Assembly: GCA_027346035.1 (NCBI GenBank)
Contig: DAIESZ010000382.1
Location: 1-9,524 of the forward strand
From: Propionibacteriaceae bacterium
GTDB lineage: Bacteria > Actinomycetota > Actinomycetes > Propionibacteriales > Propionibacteriaceae
Direction of reading: 5' to 3'
DNA length: 9,524 nt
Under the pieces are notes generated by a model. The model worked only from the letters and a program-made list of their open reading frames with translations. It did not search any database and was not told the DNA's origin. The position numbers and the translations under genes are program-made. Positions 1 to 6,253 of the stretch are shown here, piece after piece (positions within the stretch are counted from its first letter, which is position 1; each line of letters opens with the position of its first letter).

Positions 1-59
1 TCGCCTTCGTCATCTACTTCGCCCAGGGCATCCTCTCCTCGCTGATCTCGAGGCTCTGA
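1..59 (+). CDS. C-terminal end of a hydrophobic (probably membrane) protein, partial
   Basis: Read in the frame that begins at base 3, the window opens with 18 codons ending in TGA at 57-59, giving AFVIYFAQGILSSLISRL. The residues are mostly aliphatic and aromatic with one arginine close to the end, which looks like the last transmembrane helix of a membrane protein such as a transporter. The third positions are nearly all G or C, as in the genes nearby, and a strong hairpin follows 22 bases after the stop, which supports a genuine gene end. Too little is visible to name the family. Confidence 0.5.
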   Translation, partial: AFVIYFAQGILSSLISRL

Positions 60-81
60 CCCGCACCTGGAACGACTCCCG

Positions 82-123
82 CGACGCCGTCCCAGGTCCC
101 CCGCAGGGACCGGGACGGCGTCG
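82..123 (+). terminator. Strong hairpin, probable transcription terminator
   Basis: A perfect 12-bp inverted repeat (CGACGCCGTCCC at 82-93 with GGGACGGCGTCG at 112-123) encloses a second 6-bp stem (GGTCCC at 95-100 with GGGACC at 106-111). The two stems are separated only by a bulged A at 94, and the loop is 5 bases (101-105). The combined 18-bp GC-rich stem lies just downstream of the stop at 59 and upstream of the pyc promoter. No T tract follows, which is common for actinobacterial terminators. It most likely insulates pyc from the upstream gene. Confidence 0.75.
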
Positions 124-178
124 TCGACGGGTGTGTCTCGCGTCCCAGCGGGGCCCCGCGCGGGTGGGGATCGCCCGG

Positions 179-184
179 TAGGTT
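179..184 (+). promoter_or_regulatory. Putative -10 element for leaderless pyc transcription
   Basis: TAGGTT matches the actinobacterial -10 consensus TANNNT and ends exactly 6 bases before the pyc ATG at 191. That would place the transcription start at or next to the A of the ATG. No convincing -35 is visible, as is usual in these genomes. The same bases include GGTAGG (177-182), which could act as a weak ribosome binding site 8 bases from the ATG, so a leadered transcript is not excluded. Confidence 0.45.
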
Positions 185-190
185 TGGCCC

Positions 191-3100
191 ATGTTCACCA
201 AAGTGCTTGTGGCCAATCGCGGCGAGATCGCGGTGCGCGCCTTCCGGGCGGCACACGAACTCGGACTGCAGACCGTGGCCGTCTTCCCTTACGAAGACCG
301 CAACGCCGACCACCGGATCAAGGCGGACGAGGCCTATCAGATCGGGGTCGCGGGACACCCTGTGCGCGCCTATCTCGACATCAACGAGATCATCAGGGCC
401 GCGAAGCTCGCCGGGGCCGATGCGATCTATCCCGGCTACGGGTTCCTCTCCGAGAACCCCGACCTGGCCACCGCCTGCGCCGACAACGGGATCACCTTCA
501 TCGGGCCGCCCGCACGGGTACTCGAACTCGCGGGCAACAAGGTTCGGGCCATCGCGGCGGCCCGTGCCGTCGGCATTCCCACCCTGCAGTCGACCCCGCC
601 CTCGACCGACATCGACGAACTGGTGGCCGGGGCAGAGCGGATCGGGTTCCCCGTGTTCGTCAAGGCCGTCGCCGGGGGTGGCGGCCGCGGCATGCGCAGG
701 GTCAACGCCAGTGACGATCTGCCTGCCGCCCTGGGCGCCGCCATGCGCGAGGCGGAGGCGGCCTTCGGGGATCCCACGGTCTACATCGAGCAGGCCGTCG
801 GACGGCCCCGTCACATCGAGGTGCAGGTCCTCGCCGATCAGAACGGCGAGACGATGCACCTGTTCGAGCGGGACTGCTCGATCCAGCGGCGGCACCAGAA
901 GGTGATCGAGATGGCGCCCGCGCCGAACATCACCCAGGAACTGCGCGACGCCCTGTGCGCCGACGCGGTGGCGTTCGCCAGGTCGATCGGCTACTCGTGC
1001 GCCGGCACCGTCGAGTTCCTCGTCGAGACCGAGGGTCCCCGGGTCGGCAAGCACGTGTTCATCGAGATGAACCCGCGCATCCAGGTCGAGCACACGGTCA
1101 CCGAGGAGATCACCGACGTCGACCTCGTCCAGGCCCAGATGCGGATCGCGGCCGGGGAGACCCTCGCCGACCTCGGGCTGTCCCAGGACGGCGTCCGGAT
1201 CCGGGGCGCCGCGCTGCAGTGCCGGATCACCACCGAGGATCCGCTCAACAACTTCCGCCCAGACACCGGGATCATCACGGGGTACCGGTCCGCGTCGGGT
1301 GCAGGTATCCGCCTCGACGGCGGCACGGTGGCCACCGGCGTCGAGATCAGCCCCCACTTCGACTCGCTCCTGGTCAAGCTGACGGCCCGTGGCCGCGACT
1401 TCCCCACGGCGATCGCCCGCGCGGAGCGCGCATTGGAGGAGTTCCGCATCCGCGGCCTCTCGACCAACATCTCGTTCCTGCGCGCCGTCCTCGAGGAACC
1501 CGACTTCAGGTCCGGCGACGTCTCCACGTCGTTCATCGAGGAGCGCCCGCATCTGCTGACCGCGCGCCGTCCGGCCGACCGTGGCACGAAGATGCTTCAG
1601 TGGCTGGCCGACGTCACCGTCAACAAGCCCAACGGTGAGCCGGTCACCCAGGTGCCTCCGCGAGCGAAGCTGCCCGACATCGACCTCGCCGTGCCCGCAC
1701 CCGACGGCGCGCGGCAGCGGCTGATCGCGCTCGGCCCGGAGGGCTTCGCCCGGCAGCTGCGTGACCAGGCCCAGGTCGAGGTCACCGACACGACGTTCCG
1801 CGACGCACACCAGTCGCTGCTCGCGACCCGGGTGCGTACGCGCGATCTGCTGCACGTCGCGCCCTACTACGCGCGCATGCTCCCCGGCCTGTTCTCGGTC
1901 GAATGCTGGGGTGGCGCCACGTACGACGTCGCACTACGCTTCCTCGGCGAGGATCCCTGGGAGCGGCTGGCCCAGCTGCGCGAGGCGATGCCCGGCCAGT
2001 GCCTGCAGATGCTGTTGCGGGGCCGGAACACGGTGGGCTACACGCCCTACCCCACCGAGGTGACCGCGGCCTTCGTCGAGGAGGCGACGTCGGTGGGTGT
2101 CGACATCTTCCGCATCTTCGATGCGCTCAACGACGTCGAACAGATGCGCCCCGCGATCGAGGCGGTCCGGGGCACCGGCACCAGCGTGGCCGAGGTCGCG
2201 CTGTGCTACACCGGCGACCTCAGCGACCCGAAGGAGTCGATCTACACCCTCGACTACTACCTGCGGCTCGCCGAGAAGGTCGTCGACGCCGGAGCGCACA
2301 TCCTGGCGATCAAGGACATGGCGGGCCTGCTGCGCCCCTACGCGGCGTCCACCCTGGTCACCGCCCTGCGTGAACGTTTCGACCTGCCGGTGCACCTGCA
2401 CACCCACGACACCGCGGGCGGCCAGCTGGCCACGCTCATCGCGGCGATCGACGCGGGCGTCGACGCGGTCGACGTGGCCAGCGCCCCGATGGCCGCGACC
2501 ACCAGCCAGCCCTCGGCCTCGGCGCTGGTCGCCGCCCTCGAGCACACCGACAAGGCGACCAAGCTCGACTTCGAGGCGGTCACCGCCCTGGAGCCCTACT
2601 GGGAGTACGTCCGCAAGGCGTACCGGCCGTTCGAGAGCGGACTGCCCAGCCCCACCGGACGCGTGTACCGCCACGAGATCCCCGGAGGCCAGCTGTCGAA
2701 CCTGCGCCAGCAGGCCAACGCGTTGGGCCTCGGTGACAAGTTCGAGCAGATCGAGGCCATGTACACGGCCGCGGACAAGATCCTCGGACGCCCTGTCAAG
2801 GTCACGCCGAGTTCGAAGGTCGTCGGTGACCTGGCGCTGCACCTCGTGGCGGTGGGTGCCGACCCGGCGGAGTTCGAGGCCGACCCTCAGAAGTACGACA
2901 TTCCCGACTCGGTCATCGGGTTCCTCAACGGCGAACTCGGGGCCCCCGCCGGAGGCTGGCCCGAACCGTTCCGCAGCAAGGCCCTCGCCGGGCGGCGGAC
3001 CCCGGCCCGCATCACCGAGGTGCCCGCCGACGACCTCGCCCTCTTGGCCGTCCCGGGGAGGACTCGACAGGAGACCCTGAACCGGCTGCTGTTCCCCGGA

Positions 3101-3589
3101 CCGACCCGGGAGTTCGCGGCCTACCGCGAGGAATACGGCGACCTCACGCCGATGCCGACGCTGCCGTACCTGTACGGCCTGCGCCATGACGCCGAGCAGG
3201 CGGTCGAACTGCGCAGCGGAGTCACCCTGCTGTTCGGGTTGGATGCCATCGGCGAGCCCGACAACAAGGGCATGCGGACGGTCATGTGCACGCTGAACGG
3301 GCAGATCCGCCCGATCCGGGTGCGTGACCGCTCGATCAAGGTCCAGGCCGACACGGCCGAACGCGCCGACACGTCGAACTCGCGGCACATTGCGGCACCG
3401 TTCTCGGGGGCGGTCACCGTGAAGGTCCGACCGGGTGACACCGTCGAGGTCGGCCAGACGATCGCCACCATCGAGGCGATGAAGATGGAGGCCGCGATCA
3501 ACTCACCGGTGGCCGGCGTGATCGACCGGGTGGCGTTCATGGAGACCCGCCCGGTCGAGGGCGGAGACCTCATCGCGGTGGTGAAGTAG
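191..3589 (+). CDS. pyc: Pyruvate carboxylase, single-chain biotin enzyme
   Basis: Carboxylates pyruvate to oxaloacetate using ATP and bicarbonate, a cytosolic anaplerotic reaction. The 1132 residues match the usual length and carry all parts in order. The biotin carboxylase domain (about 1-450) starts with MFTKVLVANRGEIAVRAF and has the ATP-grasp glycine loop GGGGRGMR at 162-169 and EMNPRIQVEHTVTEE. The carboxyltransferase domain (about 525-830) has DTTFRDAHQS from 533, the lysine that is carbamylated in this family at 708 (IKDMAG), and metal-ligand histidines 737 and 739 in VHLHTHD. A linking/allosteric region follows. The C-terminal biotinyl domain has EAMKMEA with the biotin-accepting lysine at 1098, 35 residues from the end. 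The ATG at 191 gives the standard family N-terminus. It has its own promoter-like element, a hairpin on each side and a convergent neighbour, so it is probably monocistronic. No key residue appears to be missing. Confidence 0.98.
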   Translation: MFTKVLVANRGEIAVRAFRAAHELGLQTVAVFPYEDRNADHRIKADEAYQIGVAGHPVRAYLDINEIIRAAKLAGADAIYPGYGFLSENPDLATACADNGITFIGPPARVLELAGNKVRAIAAARAVGIPTLQSTPPSTDIDELVAGAERIGFPVFVKAVAGGGGRGMRRVNASDDLPAALGAAMREAEAAFGDPTVYIEQAVGRPRHIEVQVLADQNGETMHLFERDCSIQRRHQKVIEMAPAPNITQELRDALCADAVAFARSIGYSCAGTVEFLVETEGPRVGKHVFIEMNPRIQVEHTVTEEITDVDLVQAQMRIAAGETLADLGLSQDGVRIRGAALQCRITTEDPLNNFRPDTGIITGYRSASGAGIRLDGGTVATGVEISPHFDSLLVKLTARGRDFPTAIARAERALEEFRIRGLSTNISFLRAVLEEPDFRSGDVSTSFIEERPHLLTARRPADRGTKMLQWLADVTVNKPNGEPVTQVPPRAKLPDIDLAVPAPDGARQRLIALGPEGFARQLRDQAQVEVTDTTFRDAHQSLLATRVRTRDLLHVAPYYARMLPGLFSVECWGGATYDVALRFLGEDPWERLAQLREAMPGQCLQMLLRGRNTVGYTPYPTEVTAAFVEEATSVGVDIFRIFDALNDVEQMRPAIEAVRGTGTSVAEVALCYTGDLSDPKESIYTLDYYLRLAEKVVDAGAHILAIKDMAGLLRPYAASTLVTALRERFDLPVHLHTHDTAGGQLATLIAAIDAGVDAVDVASAPMAATTSQPSASALVAALEHTDKATKLDFEAVTALEPYWEYVRKAYRPFESGLPSPTGRVYRHEIPGGQLSNLRQQANALGLGDKFEQIEAMYTAADKILGRPVKVTPSSKVVGDLALHLVAVGADPAEFEADPQKYDIPDSVIGFLNGELGAPAGGWPEPFRSKALAGRRTPARITEVPADDLALLAVPGRTRQETLNRLLFPGPTREFAAYREEYGDLTPMPTLPYLYGLRHDAEQAVELRSGVTLLFGLDAIGEPDNKGMRTVMCTLNGQIRPIRVRDRSIKVQADTAERADTSNSRHIAAPFSGAVTVKVRPGDTVEVGQTIATIEAMKMEAAINSPVAGVIDRVAFMETRPVEGGDLIAVVK

Positions 3590-3599
3590 GCCCGGGCCT
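3588..3599. repeat. 12-bp perfect palindrome bridging two convergent stop codons
   Basis: AGGCCCGGGCCT is a perfect palindrome filling the 9-base gap between the pyc stop (TAG, 3587-3589) and the stop of the minus-strand gene (TCA on the plus strand, 3599-3601), overlapping the outer bases of both. It has no loop, so it is a poor hairpin by itself. It may be a symmetrical by-product of two stops in GC-rich DNA or part of a bidirectional end signal. Confidence 0.5.
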
Positions 3600-4255
3600 C
3601 AGGTGCGGCAGACCCCCACGACATCCGGGGCGGGTCTGCCGGCCGCGGAGGCCATGGCGGTCCACCCGTCGAGGCCCCGGAGGAACCCGAGGATCTCGTG
3701 CAGGGGCTCGCGTGACGGGTCGGTGACCCGCTGCCACGCGTCACCGAGCGCCTCGCGGGTGGCCACCGCGTGATGGTGCCTCGCGTAGCCCACCGCGGTG
3801 CCCGGCACCGGACGCAGCGGAAGCGCCGGATCGAGGTTCCACAGCTTCGAGATCGCGAACTGGCTGGGCAGGCCGGCGCGGGCCAGATCGAACTCCAGGT
3901 CGCGCCACTCCGTGGCGCCGAGCACGGTGACGACGTGTCCCCACGACAACTCGTCGAGCCAGGCTCTCACCACGGTCCATGCCGCGCCGAGCCGCTCAGG
4001 GGGGACGAAGTGCGCGTTGATGAGCATCTCGACGTCGGCGGGGGTGGGCAGGTCGACCGGGATGTGCGGCGCCCACGGGTCACGCCGGAACAACGGCCCC
4101 AGCTTCGACAGCATCCCGGTGGGCCGCTGCTCGGCCGCCGGGACCCGGAAGCGCTCCGCCGCGACCCCACGCAGTGTCGCTGCACCCGCGGGCCCGGCCC
4201 CGAACCAGTCGCGCACCTCATCGATCCCGATGGCGTAGAGCCGGACCTCCACCAT
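3599..4255 (-). CDS. Uncharacterised 218-residue actinobacterial protein
   Basis: I do not recognise this protein with confidence. From the ATG at 4255 it begins MVEVRLYAIGIDEVRDWFGAG and ends DVVGVCRT. It appears soluble, with no signal peptide or membrane segment, and is rich in tryptophan, with segments such as WTVVRAWLDELSWGHVVTVLG and YARHHHAVATREALGDAW that look like amphipathic helices. The open frame extends upstream to 4519, but that extension is proline/arginine/threonine-rich, overlaps the divergent genes at 4365-4519 and reads like non-coding sequence. The ATG at 4255 has a TANNNT element (TACGGT) ending 6 bases before it, which decides this start. GTGGGG just before the ATG is close for a ribosome binding site. 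It converges on pyc with 9 bases between stops and diverges from the operon beginning at 4365. The layout faintly recalls small single-domain DUF proteins of Streptomyces (DUF7691-like), which I could not test. Confidence 0.75.
   Translation of the reverse strand: MVEVRLYAIGIDEVRDWFGAGPAGAATLRGVAAERFRVPAAEQRPTGMLSKLGPLFRRDPWAPHIPVDLPTPADVEMLINAHFVPPERLGAAWTVVRAWLDELSWGHVVTVLGATEWRDLEFDLARAGLPSQFAISKLWNLDPALPLRPVPGTAVGYARHHHAVATREALGDAWQRVTDPSREPLHEILGFLRGLDGWTAMASAAGRPAPDVVGVCRT
3606..3641 (+). terminator. Hairpin after pyc, inside the end of the convergent gene
   Basis: CGGCAGACCC (3606-3615) and GGGTCTGCCG (3632-3641) form a perfect 10-bp stem around a 16-base loop, beginning 17 bases past the pyc stop. 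There is no T tract. Its position suits a terminator for the pyc transcript, yet the same bases encode the C-terminal residues of the minus-strand gene, so it is also transcribed near the end of that message. The structure is seen directly; terminator activity is inferred. Confidence 0.5.
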
Positions 4256-4261
4256 GGCCCC

Positions 4262-4267
4262 ACCGTA
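4262..4267 (-). promoter_or_regulatory. Putative -10 element of the minus-strand gene
   Basis: On the minus strand TACGGT (TANNNT) is followed by six bases, GGGGCC, and then the ATG at 4255. This is the same geometry as upstream of pyc and implies a leaderless message. No -35 hexamer is evident. Confidence 0.4.
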
Positions 4268-4351
4268 GTGCGGCGGGCATCCCACCGTGGGCATATCCCT
4301 GCGACTCCCCACGACGAACTCGGGCGGCGGGCGTCGCGGCGGGTCTGAGGC

Positions 4352-4357
4352 TAGGGT
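4352..4357 (+). promoter_or_regulatory. Putative -10 element for the 4365-5493 operon
   Basis: TAGGGT fits TANNNT and is separated by 7 bases from a GTG codon at 4365, which opens a short reading frame. It lies in the 109-base divergent region between the minus-strand gene and that frame. The spacing predicts transcription beginning at or beside the GTG, so the first gene would be leaderless. Confidence 0.45.
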
Positions 4358-4364
4358 TGGCTGC

Positions 4365-4451
4365 GTGAATCCACGCTCGAGACGGCTCATCGTCACCGGC
4401 GTCCTGGTGGCCCTGGTCGTCCTGGTGCTCGTCGGAACGCTGATCCGATGA
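4365..4451 (+). CDS. 28-residue single-helix membrane peptide
   Basis: A short frame from GTG (4365) to TGA (4449-4451) encodes VNPRSRRLIVTGVLVALV, then more valine and leucine, ending GTLIR. Three arginines near the N-terminus precede a roughly 20-residue run of aliphatic residues. This is a classic one-pass membrane peptide with its N-terminus predicted inside by the positive-inside rule. The third codon positions are nearly all G or C, as in the neighbouring genes. A -10-like TAGGGT stands 7 bases before the GTG, and the ribosome binding site of the next gene begins 5 bases after the stop, suggesting a two-gene operon with coupled translation. Its function is unknown. It could instead be a translated leader for the downstream secreted protein. 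It is too short for most automatic gene callers. Confidence 0.55.
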   Translation: MNPRSRRLIVTGVLVALVVLVLVGTLIR

Positions 4452-4470
4452 CCGGTGAGAGGTCCGGGAG

Positions 4471-5493
4471 ATGAGGGGACTGGTGGGACGAACCATGCGC
4501 CGACGCGTGTGCGCGGCATCGGCGGCGGTCGCTGTGACGGCCGGCCTGGTCGTGGCGGCCGCCCCGGAGGTGGCGCAGGCGGTGCCCTCGGGCTTCACCA
4601 TCGGCTCGTCCGGACCCAGCGCTTCGCGCGGCATCGCGAGCGACCCCGCGTCGCAGACCTACTGGGTCGCCGACGCCAAGGCGACGAAGGTCTACGCGGT
4701 GGACCCGACCGGCACCGTAGCCGGCAGCGTCCCCCTGCCGTTCACGCCCACCGACATCGAGGCCCTGCAGTTCCACGCGGGCTACCTGTACATCGGGGAC
4801 ATCGGCGACGCCACCGCATCGCGCAGCCACATCACCGTCTACCGGCTCAACTCGCTCACCTACGGTCAGTCGTCCAGCTACCACGCGTGGGACTTCGCCT
4901 ATCCCGACGGGCCGCACGACGCCGCGACGATGATGGTGTCGCCGCGGGGCAACATCTACATCGTCACGAGGGGCCCCTCCGCGGCTGTCTACCGCGCCCC
5001 CGCCGTCCCCTCGACGTCGAGCGTCAACATGCTGGTCAGAGTCGCAGGAGCCCCCAGCTGGGTCACCGACGGCACGTTCCTCGACGACAGCCGGGTCGCC
5101 CTGCGCACCTTCACCTCCGTCTACGTGCTGAACGCCTTCAACTGGACCACGACCGCCGCGGCGGAACTGCCCGCCCAGTTGGACGGCCAGGCCCTCACCA
5201 CCGCCCTGGGTTCCACCACCACGCTCGTGGCCCTGGGACGCAGCACCGCCGACGATGTCGCGGTGCCGACCAAGCTGGCCCAGGTCCTCCCGGCCCCCTC
5301 CGTGGCGCCGTCGGCGTCCGCCTCGGCGACCGAGAGCCCGTCGGCCGGCGCCGGCTCGTCGACATCGGCCGCCGCGAGCGATCAGGGGACCACGACCGGC
5401 GCGGCGTCGTCGAACAGGGGAACCCTGACGGCGCTGGCGATCGCCCTCGGCGTGGCCGTTCTGGCCGGCGTGGTCGCGGCGGTCAAGCGCTGA
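4471..5493 (+). CDS. Secreted, C-terminally anchored propeller-like protein
   Basis: A 340-residue exported protein of unknown function. The N-terminus has arginines at 2, 7 and 10-12, a hydrophobic stretch at about 13-31 and a likely signal-peptidase cleavage after Ala37 (AQA/VPSG). The middle (about 40-270) has recurring short strands with motifs such as DIEALQF, YIGDIGDATASRSHITVYRL, YPDGPHDAATMMVSPRGN and IYIVTRG, the pattern of a beta-propeller; propellers of this kind are widespread in actinobacterial exoproteins. Residues about 274-316 are a low-complexity Ser/Ala/Thr linker typical of cell-wall-spanning stalks. A final helix (about 318-338) followed by KR would anchor it in the membrane; no LPXTG sortase motif is present. 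GAGAGG (4457-4462) lies 8 bases before the ATG at 4471 and favours this start; an in-frame ATG at 4495 is an alternative that would still leave a signal peptide. Confidence 0.8.
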   Translation: MRGLVGRTMRRRVCAASAAVAVTAGLVVAAAPEVAQAVPSGFTIGSSGPSASRGIASDPASQTYWVADAKATKVYAVDPTGTVAGSVPLPFTPTDIEALQFHAGYLYIGDIGDATASRSHITVYRLNSLTYGQSSSYHAWDFAYPDGPHDAATMMVSPRGNIYIVTRGPSAAVYRAPAVPSTSSVNMLVRVAGAPSWVTDGTFLDDSRVALRTFTSVYVLNAFNWTTTAAAELPAQLDGQALTTALGSTTTLVALGRSTADDVAVPTKLAQVLPAPSVAPSASASATESPSAGAGSSTSAAASDQGTTTGAASSNRGTLTALAIALGVAVLAGVVAAVKR

Positions 5494-5536
5494 CGCCCCC
5501 TGGGCCGACATCGAGGCGGCCGGGCGGCCGGCGTCA
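5491..5536 (+). terminator. Possible weak terminator hairpin after the secreted protein gene
   Basis: TGACGCC (5491-5497, beginning at the stop codon) is complementary to GGCGTCA (5530-5536). Inside, GGCCG (5503-5507) can pair with CGGCC (5517-5521). The two stems are separated by unpaired bases and there is no T tract, so terminator function is uncertain. It occupies most of the 94-base spacer before the next gene. Confidence 0.3.
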
Positions 5537-5575
5537 TCGTCGAAGACCGGCAGGGTGTTTCAGCGGTGCGGCTGG

Positions 5576-5581
5576 CAGGAT
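5576..5581 (+). promoter_or_regulatory. Possible -10 element before the pdxH-like gene
   Basis: CAGGAT keeps the two most conserved bases of TANNNT (A at 2, T at 6) and ends 6 bases before the ATG at 5588, the same spacing as for pyc and the 4255 gene. The overlapping AGGA (5577-5580) could equally serve as a ribosome binding site 7 bases from the ATG, so the call is tentative. Confidence 0.25.
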
Positions 5582-5587
5582 GGCTGC

Positions 5588-6253
5588 ATGAGCCCCGAGC
5601 ATCGAGACGAGCGGTGCCACCCGCGTGGCGAGCATCTGCTCGATGCCGACCTGCCGGCCGACCCGATCGAGCTGTTCGCGACCTGGCTCGGCACGGCGCT
5701 GCACGCGTCGCGCCACGGGTTGCTCCGCGAACCCACCGCGATGGCGCTCAGCACGGTGACCCGGGGAACCGACGGGGGATGGTGTCCGCGCAGTCGGATG
5801 GTGCACCTGAGCGAGTACACCGCCGAGGGGTTCGGGTTCCTCACCAGCCACGAGTCCGACAAGGGCGCCGAACTGAACGACAACCCGCACGCGAGCCTGC
5901 TGTTCTGGTGGCCCGTGCACGCCCGCCAGGTGCGCGCCGAGGGTGTTGTCGAACGGCTGTCCCGGGCCGAGAGCGAACGGTACTTCTCCTCCTGGCCCCG
6001 AACCACACGGCTGGGCGCGTGGGCGACACGCCAATCCCGGCCCGTGCGCTCGATCCGCTCGCTCAACGACGACTACGAACGCTTCGAGGACGAGTTCGCC
6101 GACCGCGACGTCGACTGCCCGCCGGCCTGGAGCGGGTACCTGCTGCGCCCCTCCGCCGTCGAGTTCTGGCAGGGCCAGCCCCGCCGGCTGCACGACAGGG
6201 TGCGCTACCACCGGGCGGGCGGCGGGTGGCTGATCCAGCGGCTCAACCCGTGA
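5588..6253 (+). CDS. PdxH-family FMN flavoprotein (pyridoxamine 5'-phosphate oxidase-like)
   Basis: A 221-residue protein matching E. coli PdxH along nearly its whole length. Family PdxH oxidises pyridoxine/pyridoxamine 5'-phosphate to PLP with FMN and oxygen. Family motifs in order are LPADPIELFATWL (22-34), EPTAMALSTV (48-57), SRMVHL (69-74), SDKGAEL (90-96), RQVRAEG (113-119), YFSSWPR (132-138), GAWATRQS (143-150) and EFWQGQPRRLHDR (192-204). FMN-site residues equivalent to E. coli R67, K89, Q111, Q146, W191 and R201 are kept as R70, K92, Q114, Q149, W194 and R204; substrate residues R197 and H199 are kept as R200 and H202. Two ligands of the substrate phosphate differ: K72 is Ser75 and R133 is Trp136, with S137 as Thr140. 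The N-terminal R14/Y17 segment is also not recognisable. It may therefore be a paralogue with another substrate, so no gene symbol is assigned. A GTG at 5555 would lengthen it, but ATG 5588 has the better upstream signal. Its stop overlaps the next gene by 4 bases. Confidence 0.88.
   Translation: MSPEHRDERCHPRGEHLLDADLPADPIELFATWLGTALHASRHGLLREPTAMALSTVTRGTDGGWCPRSRMVHLSEYTAEGFGFLTSHESDKGAELNDNPHASLLFWWPVHARQVRAEGVVERLSRAESERYFSSWPRTTRLGAWATRQSRPVRSIRSLNDDYERFEDEFADRDVDCPPAWSGYLLRPSAVEFWQGQPRRLHDRVRYHRAGGGWLIQRLNP

Noticed and set aside
172..200. Possible DtxR box at the pyc promoter (TAGGTTTGGC half-site)
   Set aside because: Only a half resembling the consensus is present, produced by the -10 element itself; the inverted half is absent. 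The same applies to AGGCTAGGGTTGGC at 4348-4361.
14..1855. 613-codon open frame antisense to pyc
   Set aside because: Long antisense frames are expected opposite GC-rich genes. It has no domain-like motifs and consists of Arg/Gly/Asp-rich low-information sequence, while the plus strand is an unambiguous pyruvate carboxylase.
4256..4519. N-terminal extension of the minus-strand gene to an upstream ATG at 4519
   Set aside because: The extra residues are Pro/Arg/Thr-rich and overlap two divergent genes, whereas ATG 4255 has a properly spaced -10 element and begins a normal-looking protein.
5566..6249. Upstream continuation of the VLRF1 reading frame
   Set aside because: It is an Arg/Ala/Pro-rich out-of-frame shadow of the pdxH-like gene; GTG 6250 in a GTGA overlap is the natural start.
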